Shown here: piece by piece, positions 36,919-46,215 of the stretch
How the letters are laid out: each line of letters opens with the position of its first letter
How positions within the stretch are numbered: the stretch's first letter is position 1
NCBI RefSeq assembly: GCF_001021975.1
Contig: NZ_CP009928.1
Location: 1,054,001-1,118,000 of the forward strand
Reading direction: 5' to 3'
Origin: Chryseobacterium gallinarum
Lineage (GTDB): Bacteria > Bacteroidota > Bacteroidia > Flavobacteriales > Weeksellaceae
Length of the DNA: 64,000 nt
The notes under the pieces: model-generated
What the model saw: the letters and a program-made list of their open reading frames with translations, nothing else
Databases searched by the model: none
Told to the model about the DNA's origin: nothing
Program-made: the position numbers and the translations under genes

Positions 36919-37536
36919 TTATTGAATCAAAGGAGCTGCAGCTGTTCCGGTTGTTGAAGTCCCCATTGCCTGTGTCGGATTAAACTCCTTTGCATAGGCA
37001 CGGTCATAAACCAGTAAATTAAGTGTCCATACTCCTGTTGGAAGAGAACTATCGGGTGCAAACCCCTGGTAATCTGCTTTTAGCTTCCATGTCCCTCCTG
37101 AAGAATAGGCAAAAATCTGTGGTACCGGCGTTAGCCAGTCCGGAGAAGCTGCTTTTACCGGTTGAGTAAATCCAAATGAGGAGATTACCACCAGAAATTT
37201 GCTGGAGTTTATTTTAGTATCAAACTGATTTACCCAATCTTTATCTGTGGGGTCACAGGTAATTTTATACTGAATAAGATTGATAGGTGCCGGAGAATTA
37301 GGCACAAAAGAATCATTATAAGCAGTAATCTTGTTTTCAGGTGCCGGGGATTTAATGATGAAGGTATAATTTTCATTAGTTCCCAACTTTTCCAAAGGAG
37401 TTTTGAAAGCTATCCCGGATGTTTTCATAGTTCCATTTACGGATAGGGTCTTCTCAGGAGTATTGGTATTTATACCAACTTGTGCATTAGTAAATACAGC
37501 ACTTGCAAGAAGTACTGTCGAAATAATCTTCGTCAT
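36919..37536 (-). CDS. Exported 'VGINT' protein, paralog 3
   Basis: A 205-aa protein with a short signal peptide (KIISTVLLASAVFTNAQ) followed by VGINTNTPEKTLSVNG. The DTKINSSKFLVVISSFGF and GTWKLKADYQGF blocks match paralog 1 closely, and LLVYDRAYAKEFN is the shared end block. First gene of the trio; TATGTTTG at 37608-37601 (minus) is a candidate -7 element. No partner is recognised. The trio is inserted between nusG and rplK. Confidence 0.68.
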   Translation of the reverse strand: MTKIISTVLLASAVFTNAQVGINTNTPEKTLSVNGTMKTSGIAFKTPLEKLGTNENYTFIIKSPAPENKITAYNDSFVPNSPAPINLIQYKITCDPTDKDWVNQFDTKINSSKFLVVISSFGFTQPVKAASPDWLTPVPQIFAYSSGGTWKLKADYQGFAPDSSLPTGVWTLNLLVYDRAYAKEFNPTQAMGTSTTGTAAAPLIQ

Positions 37537-38128
37537 TGTTTTGTGTGTTTATGTGGCTAACTCATCTTACTCCATAGCTTTTATATTTACAACAGACACA
37601 CAAACATATGTACATATGCTTTGCACTGTATCTGAATAAAATATGAAAAGTTCTATGGATTAATTAGCTAACAGTTTGCAATAAGCATGCCACGAAATAA
37701 AATATATTTATTTATTTCAATAAAAAATAAGCAAATTATTTCTAATTCCTAAATTTCAGATTAAAAAGAATCTTGAGTATTAAAATGGAATCAATCCATG
37801 ATTCTGGATCAGGAGCAAAAGTTGGGGACATAATAAATTGGGTCTGAATGTAAAAAATTCTGTTTATTATTGATTAACGTCAAAATTATTGAGATCGTTT
37901 TTCACGCAAAGTTTAAAAAAAATAATGTTCTATTTCAAGTAGGCAAAGAAGCAGCATAGCTGCTGGCTAAGCGCATGCAAAGTCTTCGCTTCATTTCTCA
38001 GCTTACTTAAAATAAAGAGTAATCAAAACGTGAATTTTAAAAATTAAATAGATCTAAATATTATAAGACCACAATTTTTGCGCTTGATCCATGATTCTTT
38101 CGGATAGTATAGATGATGGAAATAAAAA
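37537..38128. other. Long non-coding stretch between VGINT trio and nusG
   Basis: About 590 bp without a supportable gene. It contains the probable promoter of the trio near 37601-37608, a 14-bp perfect palindrome (37605-37618, CATATGTACATATG), and an imperfect hairpin element with arms ATTTCAAGTAGGC (37932-37944) and GCTTACTTAAAAT (38001-38013) around an inner GCAGC-ATA-GCTGC palindrome (37951-37963). Otherwise AT-rich and unremarkable. Confidence 0.55.
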
Positions 38129-38150
38129 AAAACCGCTTAACAGCGGTTTT
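38129..38150 (-). terminator. Terminator after nusG
   Basis: A 9-bp stem, AAAACCGCT (38129-38137) with AGCGGTTTT (38142-38150), loop TAAC, with a T-run on the minus strand. It separates nusG from the VGINT trio. Confidence 0.85.
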
Positions 38151-38170
38151 ATATATTTATTATAATATTC

Positions 38171-38713
38171 TTATACTTTTTCTACCTGCATGTAACTAAG
38201 TTCCATTGGGGTTTTTCTACCGAAGATCAGTACAGAAACTTCAATTTTCTTTTTATCTTCCAGAATCTTTTCAACAGTACCGTTGAATCCGTTGAAAGGT
38301 CCATCGATTACTTTAACGTTCTCACCTACAATGTAAGGAATTTCAACATCACTTGCAAATTCTGAAAGTTCATCCATTCTTCCTAACATTCTGTTTACTT
38401 CAGACTTTCTCATAGGAACAGGATCACCTCCTTTTGTTAAACTTAAGAAAGAAATAACTCCGGGAATATTCTTGATAACGTGAGGAATCTCTCCCATCAG
38501 GTCAGCTTCAATCATCAGGTAGCCAGGATAGTAAGGTCTTTCTTTAGGAACTTTTTTACCGTTTCTAATTTGGATTACCTTTTCCATAGGAATAACCACT
38601 TGAGTAACGTACTGCTCAAACCCTAGACGTTTGATTTCTGTCTCAATATAGTTTTTCACTTTATTTTCCTGTCCGCTGATAGCTTTCAGCACATACCATT
38701 TCAATTCGCTCAT
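38171..38713 (-). CDS. nusG: Transcription antitermination factor NusG
   Basis: A 180-aa NusG with the N-terminal RNA-polymerase-binding domain (WYVLKAISGQENKVKNYIE) and a C-terminal KOW domain (GENVKVIDGPFNGFNGTVEKI). It links RNA polymerase to Rho or the ribosome. It lies 19 bp downstream of secE, as is standard, and the transcript ends at the terminator at 38129-38150. Confidence 0.97.
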   Translation of the reverse strand: MSELKWYVLKAISGQENKVKNYIETEIKRLGFEQYVTQVVIPMEKVIQIRNGKKVPKERPYYPGYLMIEADLMGEIPHVIKNIPGVISFLSLTKGGDPVPMRKSEVNRMLGRMDELSEFASDVEIPYIVGENVKVIDGPFNGFNGTVEKILEDKKKIEVSVLIFGRKTPMELSYMQVEKV

Positions 38714-38732
38714 TATGGAAAATACTTAATTA

Positions 38733-38939
38733 TTAATTGAACAAGTTGATTAGCATTCCTATTATGTTGCTGATTGCTTTGGAAAACAATTCATCAACTC
38801 CAAATGTAAATAATGCCAGAATCACTGTCGCAATAGTCACTACGATTGTGGAAGACTGAAGATCAGCCCATTTTGGCCATTCTACTTTGTGTCTAAATTC
38901 GTTATAAGAACCTTTTAAAAAATCGACAAATGAACTCAT
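38733..38939 (-). CDS. secE: Preprotein translocase subunit SecE
   Basis: A 68-aa SecE: a short amphipathic N-terminal helix (DFLKGSYNEFRHKVEWPKWADL) with the conserved E-W-P motif, and one transmembrane segment (about residues 30-55). It stabilises SecY in the inner-membrane channel. It is located between tRNA-Trp and nusG, its usual place in flavobacteria. Confidence 0.96.
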   Translation of the reverse strand: MSSFVDFLKGSYNEFRHKVEWPKWADLQSSTIVVTIATVILALFTFGVDELFSKAISNIIGMLINLFN

Positions 38940-38951
38940 AATTTATATTTG

Positions 38952-39022
38952 CACGGGCACAAGGATTCGAACCCTGATCAACGGTTTTGGAGACCGGTAT
39001 CCTACCATTGGACGATGCCCGT
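38952..39022 (-). tRNA. tRNA-Trp (CCA)
   Basis: A 71-nt cloverleaf: acceptor ACGGGCA/TGCCCGT with discriminator G, anticodon loop CTCCAAA with anticodon CCA, and T-loop TTCGAAT. The 3' CCA is not encoded. One C-U mismatch is seen at the base of the anticodon stem as read by eye. It lies 56 bp downstream of tuf and 12 bp upstream of secE, the standard position. Confidence 0.93.
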
Positions 39023-39027
39023 AGTTT

Positions 39028-39065
39028 AAAAAGCTCCGTAAAGAAGTTCCTTACGGAAGCTTTTT
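39028..39065 (-). terminator. Terminator after tuf
   Basis: AAAAAGCT-CCGTAA (39028-39041) pairs with TTACGG-A-AGCTTTTT (39051-39065) with one bulged base. On the minus strand it lies between tuf and tRNA-Trp, so readthrough must supply tRNA-Trp unless a separate promoter is used. Confidence 0.7.
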
Positions 39066-39078
39066 ATATTTTAAGATA

Positions 39079-40266
39079 TTAATCTAAGATTTCAGTAACC
39101 TGACCAGCACCAACTGTTCTACCTCCTTCTCTGATCGCAAATCTAAGACCTTCGTTAAGAGCGATTGGTTGTAACAATTCTACAGTGATTGTTAAGTTAT
39201 CACCAGGCATTACCATTTCTACACCTTCTGGTAAGAAGATCTCACCTGTAACGTCAGTAGTTCTTACGTAGAACTGAGGACGGTATTTGTTGTGGAATGG
39301 AGTGTGACGTCCACCTTCTTCTTTAGAAAGGATATAAACCTCAGCTTTGAATTTTTTGTGTGGTTTAACAGAATCTTTCTTAGCGATAACCATACCTCTC
39401 TTGATGTCAGTTTTTTCAATACCTCTCAACAATAGACCTACGTTATCACCAGCTTCACCTCTGTCTAGGATTTTTCTGAACATCTCAACCCCTGTAATAG
39501 TAGAAGTTAATTTTTCATCACCCATACCAACGATATCAACAGGATCACCAGTGTTAATAACACCAGACTCGATTCTACCTGTTGCTACAGTACCTCTACC
39601 TGTAATAGAGAATACGTCTTCGATTGGCATCAAGAATGGCTTATCCTGATCTCTTACCGGCTGCTCGATCCAAGTATCAACAGCATCCATTAATTCTTCT
39701 ACAGTTTTAACCCACTTCTCGTCTCCGTTAAGAGCACCAAGAGCAGATCCCTGGATTACTGGAGAGTTATCTCCGTCATATTCGTAAGTAGATAATAAAT
39801 CTCTAAGTTCAAGTTCAACAAGCTCTAAAAGCTCAGCATCATCCACCATATCAACCTTGTTCATGAAAACAACGATTCTTGGTACGTTTACCTGACGGCA
39901 AAGAAGGATGTGCTCTCTAGTTTGAGGCATTGGTCCATCAGTTGCAGCACATACTAAGATAGCTCCATCCATCTGAGCAGCACCAGTTACCATGTTCTTA
40001 ACATAGTCGGCGTGACCTGGACAGTCAACGTGTGCATAGTGTCTGTTTTCAGTTTCGTACTCGATGTGAGCTGTATTAATAGTGATACCTCTTTCTTTTT
40101 CTTCTGGAGCAGAGTCAATCGCAGAGAAGTCTTTTTTCTCAGCAAGACCTTTGTTAGCTAATACACTACTGATAGCTGCAGTAAGTGTAGTTTTACCATG
40201 GTCAACGTGACCAATAGTACCAATGTTCAAGTGTGGTTTGTTACGATTAAACGTTTCCTTTGCCAT
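39079..40266 (-). CDS. tuf: Elongation factor Tu
   Basis: A 395-aa EF-Tu, which brings aminoacyl-tRNA to the ribosome as a GTP complex. G1 ([10 protein letters not shown]), G3 ([12 protein letters not shown]) and G4 (MNKVDMVD) are intact, as are domain II and III hallmarks ([16 protein letters not shown]). Length is normal. Its usual upstream neighbours, the Thr-Tyr-Gly-Thr tRNAs, lie 8 kb away, with a metal-efflux locus in between. Confidence 0.98.
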   Translation of the reverse strand: MAKETFNRNKPHLNIGTIGHVDHGKTTLTAAISSVLANKGLAEKKDFSAIDSAPEEKERGITINTAHIEYETENRHYAHVDCPGHADYVKNMVTGAAQMDGAILVCAATDGPMPQTREHILLCRQVNVPRIVVFMNKVDMVDDAELLELVELELRDLLSTYEYDGDNSPVIQGSALGALNGDEKWVKTVEELMDAVDTWIEQPVRDQDKPFLMPIEDVFSITGRGTVATGRIESGVINTGDPVDIVGMGDEKLTSTITGVEMFRKILDRGEAGDNVGLLLRGIEKTDIKRGMVIAKKDSVKPHKKFKAEVYILSKEEGGRHTPFHNKYRPQFYVRTTDVTGEIFLPEGVEMVMPGDNLTITVELLQPIALNEGLRFAIREGGRTVGAGQVTEILD

Positions 40267-40309
40267 GATTTAAAATTATTTATTTATTGTTTTTCAAATT
40301 TTCGGTGTG

Positions 40310-40317
40310 CAAATATA
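40310..40317 (-). promoter_or_regulatory. Candidate -7 element of tuf
   Basis: Minus strand TATATTTG. A TTTG is present but only 16 nt upstream rather than the usual 19-20. Predicted leader about 40 nt. Confidence 0.5.
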
Positions 40318-40468
40318 ATGAATTTTTAGATACCAAAAACTTTTTGTTAAAAAAACTTTCAATATTCTTATTCAATGAAGGGCAAACCTTATATTTCAAC
40401 GTATTGAGACTGCAAATTTACATAATTTTCCTGATTGAAAAAAACTTTCTGAAAACCTTTTATGAAAA

Positions 40469-40495
40469 AGCCTGAAATACAGATTATTTCAGGCT
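40469..40495 (-). terminator. Terminator after the RND efflux gene
   Basis: An 11-bp perfect stem, AGCCTGAAATA (40469-40479) with TATTTCAGGCT (40485-40495), loop CAGAT, followed on the minus strand by TTTTT. Confidence 0.85.
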
Positions 40496-40521
40496 CAGTT
40501 ATGATATAAAATGAAAGATAA

Positions 40522-43500
40522 TCAAACTTGACGAAGCTTTTTTGTCCTGTTGAAAATCCAGAAAATAATCGGAAAAATAAGTAATGTCAATACAGTAGCG
40601 GTGATAAGTCCTCCGATAATGACAATAGCCAGAGGCTTTTGAGATTCCGATCCGATCCCTGTAGACAAAGCCGCCGGCATCAATCCGATAGAGGCCATCA
40701 ATGCCGTCATGATGACTGGTCTCGTTCTGGATTTTACTCCATTCAATATAGCGGTATCTATATCCAATCCGTTTTTAACATTCTGGTGAAATTCTGTGAT
40801 AAGGATGACCCCGTTTTGTATACAAATCCCCAAAAGGGCAATCATTCCTACTCCTGCCGAAATACCAAAATTGATCCCCGTAACATGCAATGCAATGATA
40901 CCGCCAATCAGTGCAAAAGGTACATTGGCCAATACAAGCAGAGAGTCTTTGATGTTTCCGAACAAAATAAACAACAGAAAGAAAATCATTAAAAGGCTTA
41001 CAGGAACCACCTGGGCTAAACGGTGTGAAGCACGCTGCTGGTTTTCAAACTGTCCTGTCCAGCCTACAGAATAACCATCCGGAAGCTCTATAGTTTCCAC
41101 TTCCTTCTGGGCATCGGCAATAGTACTTCCCAGATCCCTGTCGCGGATTGAAAATTTAACCCCTATATATCTTTTAATATTATCCCTGTAGATAAAGGCA
41201 GCACCGTTGTCCTTAACGATATTACTAATTTCTTTTAAAGGAATTTTTGTACCCTCCTGCGTAGGTACCATCAGTGAAGCTATATCCTTCTCATCTGTTC
41301 TGTACTCCTGGGAATAGCGGAGACGAATAGGAAATTTCCGTTCTCCATCAAACATTTCAGAAGCTGTTTTTCCTCCAAACGCCATTTCCAAAACAGCCTG
41401 TGCATCCGCCGGCATGACACCGTAAGCCGCCATTTTATCTCTATCAAGTATCACACTTACTTCCGGCTGTCCAATATTTTTAATGATTCCCGGATCTTTA
41501 ACTCCCTGTACATCTTTTATTTTTGTCAAAACTTCATGAGCCAGCTTATCCAGGGTTTCCAGGTTGTCTCCATAAATTTTGATTCCGTTTTCTGCTTTAA
41601 AGCCTGCCACTGCCTCTGCTACATTATCTGAAATCGGCTGGGAATAATTGAATGTAATCCCCTGGTAGCTCCTCAGCTTTTTATCAATTTCGTTAATCAA
41701 TTCATCATAAGTAATCTTCCGCTTCCATTCTTCCCTGGGTTTAAGGTTTACCGCAAACTGTACGAACCCGAACCCGTTGGGATCTGTTCCATCATTACTT
41801 CTCCCCGTTTGTGCCAAAACATCTGTAACTTCAGAGAAACTCATGATATCTTTCTTTAGTAAGTTTGCTGTTTTCAGAGATTCTTTTAATGAAGAACTCA
41901 TCGGCATTTCTGCAGTTATCCAAAGGGAACCTTCATTCAGCTGTGGCAAGAATTCCGTCCCTAAGAATTTACCCGAAAATAAAGTCACTGCCAGAAATGA
42001 AACTGCAACAATCATACTCATTTTCTTGTGTTTGAATGTGAGGTTGAATCCTTTTAAAACGATCCTGTCCCAAAAATTCACAAAAGGATTGTTTTTCTCT
42101 TTTACATTTTTATTTAAAAGAATATGGGAAAGAACGGGAACAAGTGTTAATGTAAAGATCAGCGCTCCCATTAAAGCAAATCCTAGTGTAAAAGCTAAAG
42201 GAGAAAACATTTTTCCCTCTACTTTCTGGAATGAGAAAATCGGAATTAAGGAAGTGATAATGATTAATTTTGAAAAGAAGATAGCCTTTCCCAATCCTGT
42301 ACCGGTTTGTTTGATCCATCCTCCTTTTGCCAGCTTATTAAACTTTTCCATTCCATATTTATGAGCTTTATGGTCAAGCATTACAAAGAGTCCTTCCACC
42401 ATGACGACGGCTCCGTCAATGATAATTCCGAAGTCTACGGCTCCTAATGAAAGCAGATTGGCACTCATTCCTGCCAGTTTTAAACATAAAAAAGCAAATA
42501 ATAAGGATAAGGGAATGATAATGGAAACGATCAAAGTAGTCCTCCAATCTGCCATAAAGATCAGAACGATCACGGTTACCAGTACAATTCCTTCAATTAA
42601 ATTGTGCATTACGGTGCGCGTGGTGAAATCCATCAGGTTATCACGATCGTAAAAAGTCACCATTTTTACATCTTTCGGAAGGATTTTTTCATTAAGCTCT
42701 TTAATTTTAGCTTTTACTCCTACCAGAACTTCTCTCGGATTTTCGCCTTTTCTCATCACCACAATCCCTTCGACCGTATCATCGTGATTGTTCAGGGCTG
42801 CCTGTCCTACCCTAGGCATAGAGCTTTCGTGTACTTCCGCTACATTTTTTACCAAAACAGGGTTTCCGCTATCATTCTGGATAGTAATATTTCCAATATC
42901 CGCCACCGATTTTACCAAACCGATCCCTCTTACCACATAAGCCTGCCCATTCTTCTCAATAACATCTCCCCCTACATTCAGGTTACTTTTGGTAACGGCA
43001 TCATATACCTGAAGCGGAGTCAGGTTATATTTATCCAATGCTCTAGGGTCAATACTAAGCTCAAATACTTTATCCTGTCCTCCGAAAACGTTTATATCAG
43101 CTACTCCCGGCACGCCTCTCAATGCCCGGTCAATGACCCAATTCTGTAATGTAAGCAGCTTACGTGAATCTTTTGTTTTACTTTCAAGCGTATATCTGAA
43201 AATTTCCCCGGTTGGCCCGTAGGGTGGCTGTACTTCCGGATCTACCTCATCAGGAAGGCTTATGGTTCTTAACTGGTTATTGACCTGATTTCTGGCAAAA
43301 GTATCATCCACCCCATCATCAAACAGAATTTTAACAATGGAAAGCCCAAACATTGTAGTGCTTCTCACACTGGTTTTCTTCTGAACCGGGCTCATAGCCA
43401 GCTCTATGGGGGTGGTAACAAAGCGTTCCACTTCTTCTGCACTACGTCCATTCCATTGGGTAATAATAACAATCTGGGTATTGGTAACATCCGGAAAAGC

Positions 43501-43620
43501 TTCAATAGGCATGTTTTTGAAACTTATAAATCCGGAAATCGCCAGAATAGCAACCCAGATAAAGGTAAATGCTTTATTTTTCAGTGAAAAAGCGATTATA
43601 TTTTTTATGAATTTGTTCAT
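40522..43620 (-). CDS. CusA/CzcA-type heavy-metal efflux RND pump
   Basis: A 1032-aa inner-membrane RND transporter of the heavy-metal efflux subfamily, driven by the proton gradient. The N-terminus FKNMPIEAFPDVTNTQ and the relay segment LGAVDFGIIIDGAVVMVEG are diagnostic for CzcA/CusA. Two large periplasmic loops and 12 predicted transmembrane helices fit the family. Metal specificity (Cu/Ag versus Zn/Co/Cd) cannot be decided without structural comparison. It is third in a tolC-type, hlyD-type, RND gene order and is downstream of a sensor kinase and response regulator that probably induce it. Confidence 0.9.
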   Translation of the reverse strand: MNKFIKNIIAFSLKNKAFTFIWVAILAISGFISFKNMPIEAFPDVTNTQIVIITQWNGRSAEEVERFVTTPIELAMSPVQKKTSVRSTTMFGLSIVKILFDDGVDDTFARNQVNNQLRTISLPDEVDPEVQPPYGPTGEIFRYTLESKTKDSRKLLTLQNWVIDRALRGVPGVADINVFGGQDKVFELSIDPRALDKYNLTPLQVYDAVTKSNLNVGGDVIEKNGQAYVVRGIGLVKSVADIGNITIQNDSGNPVLVKNVAEVHESSMPRVGQAALNNHDDTVEGIVVMRKGENPREVLVGVKAKIKELNEKILPKDVKMVTFYDRDNLMDFTTRTVMHNLIEGIVLVTVIVLIFMADWRTTLIVSIIIPLSLLFAFLCLKLAGMSANLLSLGAVDFGIIIDGAVVMVEGLFVMLDHKAHKYGMEKFNKLAKGGWIKQTGTGLGKAIFFSKLIIITSLIPIFSFQKVEGKMFSPLAFTLGFALMGALIFTLTLVPVLSHILLNKNVKEKNNPFVNFWDRIVLKGFNLTFKHKKMSMIVAVSFLAVTLFSGKFLGTEFLPQLNEGSLWITAEMPMSSSLKESLKTANLLKKDIMSFSEVTDVLAQTGRSNDGTDPNGFGFVQFAVNLKPREEWKRKITYDELINEIDKKLRSYQGITFNYSQPISDNVAEAVAGFKAENGIKIYGDNLETLDKLAHEVLTKIKDVQGVKDPGIIKNIGQPEVSVILDRDKMAAYGVMPADAQAVLEMAFGGKTASEMFDGERKFPIRLRYSQEYRTDEKDIASLMVPTQEGTKIPLKEISNIVKDNGAAFIYRDNIKRYIGVKFSIRDRDLGSTIADAQKEVETIELPDGYSVGWTGQFENQQRASHRLAQVVPVSLLMIFFLLFILFGNIKDSLLVLANVPFALIGGIIALHVTGINFGISAGVGMIALLGICIQNGVILITEFHQNVKNGLDIDTAILNGVKSRTRPVIMTALMASIGLMPAALSTGIGSESQKPLAIVIIGGLITATVLTLLIFPIIFWIFNRTKKLRQV

Positions 43621-43682
43621 GATGAATACATTGATGACCTAAAAAAGCCGTTGAAAGAATTGATTGGATATCATTACAAGTG

Positions 43683-44768
43683 TTAGCTATTCAAAGAGCG
43701 GTATATCAGCAGTTGGTTATTTGTAATAATTTCCTCTCCTTCTTTTAAACCATCCGAAATATAGGTAACATCACCTACCTGTTTCAGAACTTTCACTTCT
43801 CTGACTTTTACATCCGTTCTGGATTTAAAAACAACAACAAAACTTTTGTTATCATCAAAAATCACAGCCTTAGAAGGTACAGTCAGCATCGTCTTACTTT
43901 CCAGACTGGACACCTTTATCGTAGCCTTACTGTCCGGAATCAACAGTCCGTTTGCATTATCAAGCACTACTCTTGCCTGCATGGCATTCGTTTGGGGATC
44001 AATAATTTTAAATATCTTGTCGATTTTACCGTCAAATACTTTATCCGGATAAGAAAGTGTAGAAACCTGAGCTTTCATTCCAAGACTGATTTTATCAATA
44101 TCGGATTCATTAACGTTCATAATCGCCCATACATTCGTTGTATTGGCTACGTCAAAAATATTTTCACTCCTGTCACTTCTCAGCTGCATATCCTTATTGA
44201 TATTTTTCTGAACAATATATCCGCTGATTGGTGCTACAACACTATAAATATTTCCTGTTTTTACATTGTAAACGGTACTTACCGCAGTAGCTCTCTGCAG
44301 CTGATCCTGTGCTTTCTGCAACTGACTTTTAGCTTCCAGTACATCTCTTTCCGTATTCAGTTTTCCTTCATATAATTCTTTTGCTACACGCAGGTTGTTT
44401 TTGGCAACTACCAAATCGGTTTTGGCATCGCTTACATCTTTCTGGATCTCGGCGAGTTCCGTACTCCTGATGGTAGCCAGTACCTGCCCCTTTTTCACGT
44501 AATCTCCAAGTTCCACATTTACACTCATCACGTTTCCTCCTACCAGAGGATATACATCTATATAGCTGTTTTTATCGGCAGAGATTTTTCCGTAAAAACT
44601 ATATTCATCTTCTATATTCTTTCTTTCAACTTTTGCCAAAGAAATAGAATTCAGCATCGTATTGCTGAGTTCAAAGCCTTTTTGGGCCCTATCTGTTTTT
44701 TCTTCCTCTTTTTTTGAACAAGCCAATAATGATAAGGCTATTAATCCGTGGATTATATATTTTTTCAT
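43683..44768 (-). CDS. Efflux periplasmic adaptor (HlyD/CusB-type) lipoprotein
   Basis: A 361-aa membrane-fusion protein. A lipobox LIALSLLACSKKEE places the lipidated Cys near residue 18, followed by a biotinyl-lipoyl-like region, a coiled-coil hairpin (about residues 105-160, rich in Lys, Glu, Ala: AEIQKDVSDAKTDLVVAKNNL) and a beta-barrel. It connects the RND pump with the outer-membrane channel. It lacks the methionine- or histidine-rich N-terminal metal-binding extension of CusB. Two bp from the tolC-type gene and 62 bp before the RND gene. Confidence 0.88.
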   Translation of the reverse strand: MKKYIIHGLIALSLLACSKKEEEKTDRAQKGFELSNTMLNSISLAKVERKNIEDEYSFYGKISADKNSYIDVYPLVGGNVMSVNVELGDYVKKGQVLATIRSTELAEIQKDVSDAKTDLVVAKNNLRVAKELYEGKLNTERDVLEAKSQLQKAQDQLQRATAVSTVYNVKTGNIYSVVAPISGYIVQKNINKDMQLRSDRSENIFDVANTTNVWAIMNVNESDIDKISLGMKAQVSTLSYPDKVFDGKIDKIFKIIDPQTNAMQARVVLDNANGLLIPDSKATIKVSSLESKTMLTVPSKAVIFDDNKSFVVVFKSRTDVKVREVKVLKQVGDVTYISDGLKEGEEIITNNQLLIYRSLNS

Positions 44769-44770
44769 TG

Positions 44771-46012
44771 TTAATAGAAGATTTTGGTTTGTACTAATTG
44801 ATTAAGCTGCTCTGAAGCCTGCATAATTTCATTTTTCATATCGTAAATCTGAAGTGCAGTTTCTCTGTAACTATCCATAAAGTCTGTAAATTCAATAAGA
44901 TTCACATTGCCTTTTCTAAAGTTGGTTAACATTCCGTTATACACCAGGTCCATGTTCTGGAGATCGGCAGTTTTAATTTCCAATAGCTGATCATACTGTG
45001 CTTTCCAGGCCTTGTAAGCAGACTGAACTTTTGTTTCAAGGGTTAGTTTCTGAAAGTCTGCATTTTTTTGGTTTTGTTGAATGGCATAATTGGCTTTTTC
45101 TACATTCCCCTGATTTACTTTCCAAAGAGGTAAAGGAATCCCCAACGTCAGATTAATTTCATTATTGAAGGTTCCTCCCGCCTGATCCCAGCCGGCTCCT
45201 ACATTCAGATCAGGAACATTCAGTGATTTCTGCCATTGAGCATACAGCTTACTATTATCAATCAGTTTTAAATTGTACCGGTAATCCGCATTATTTTCCA
45301 GCGCCTTTTTTTTCAGCTCTTCTTCATCCCCAAAAGGCTGAGCCGCCAATGCTTCTTTAGCTTCTGACTCGGACATCTGTGGTTCTATATCTTCAGAAAT
45401 TCCCGTTAACACTTTCAGGTTTTGCTCAAACTCAAGAATATTCTTATTGATGGCGAGTTTATCATGATTCAGCTGAATCACAATACTCTGAAGTCTTACG
45501 GCATCTTTCAGCGATACGTTTCCTTTGGCTGATTGTATCCGATAGGCATTTAAAAGGTCATTCATATACCCTAACTGCTTATTTGTATTTTCAAGCTTTA
45601 ATTTCTCATAGTAAAGATTAAAGTAAGCAGAACGAAGCTGGGTCCTCAGATCTACTAAAAGCTGGGTAAACTGAAGCTGGGCCAGTTCTTTATTGGATTT
45701 TGCGAAAGCAATTTCATTTTTCTTTTTGCCTCCCATATAAATCAGCTGGGTGATACCCGCTCCTTTTGAATGGCCTATATCGAATATTTTCTTCCCTTGG
45801 GGATTATATGCATTAACCTGCCCGCTCAACTGTGGAAGTTCCCAGATCCTGGCCTGTAAAATATCCGCCTCAGCCATACTGATATTGTACTGTTCGGCAA
45901 GCAGCTGAAGATTGTTCTTCTGAAAAGCTTCTTCACAGTCCAAAAGAGACATTTGTTGTTGTGCTGCCATGAATGAGGAAATAGCCAAAAACAGCACGGC
46001 AATTTTGTTCAT
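44771..46012 (-). CDS. TolC-family outer-membrane efflux protein
   Basis: A 413-aa protein with signal peptide (ending MAAQQ) and two TolC repeats made of long alpha-helical hairpins (for example ENTNKQLGYMNDLLNAYRIQS and LETKVQSAYKAWKAQYDQLLE). It provides the outer-membrane exit duct for the CusAB-like pump (CusC/CzcC role). It is the first structural gene of the efflux operon, about 200 bp downstream of the sensor kinase gene. No lipobox is seen, unlike E. coli CusC. Confidence 0.87.
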   Translation of the reverse strand: MNKIAVLFLAISSFMAAQQQMSLLDCEEAFQKNNLQLLAEQYNISMAEADILQARIWELPQLSGQVNAYNPQGKKIFDIGHSKGAGITQLIYMGGKKKNEIAFAKSNKELAQLQFTQLLVDLRTQLRSAYFNLYYEKLKLENTNKQLGYMNDLLNAYRIQSAKGNVSLKDAVRLQSIVIQLNHDKLAINKNILEFEQNLKVLTGISEDIEPQMSESEAKEALAAQPFGDEEELKKKALENNADYRYNLKLIDNSKLYAQWQKSLNVPDLNVGAGWDQAGGTFNNEINLTLGIPLPLWKVNQGNVEKANYAIQQNQKNADFQKLTLETKVQSAYKAWKAQYDQLLEIKTADLQNMDLVYNGMLTNFRKGNVNLIEFTDFMDSYRETALQIYDMKNEIMQASEQLNQLVQTKIFY

Positions 46013-46215
46013 TATTTTTCTTTTACTTACAAAATTGCCTTGATGTGATTAAAAGAAACTTAAAGGATCCTTAAAAAAAAATTAAAATCGTTTAAATAAA
46101 GGGATTCAAAAAAGAAGGCTTTAACATTTTTTTCTCACTCTTTGAATTTTACCTAAAATAATTTCAGGATTTCAAAGAATATATTTTAATTTATGAGCTG
46201 AATATATAAAGAGAA

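Noticed and set aside
37797..37925. Possible small gene in the nusG - VGINT spacer
   Set aside because: Stops in all frames within a few dozen codons and no promoter; left as non-coding.
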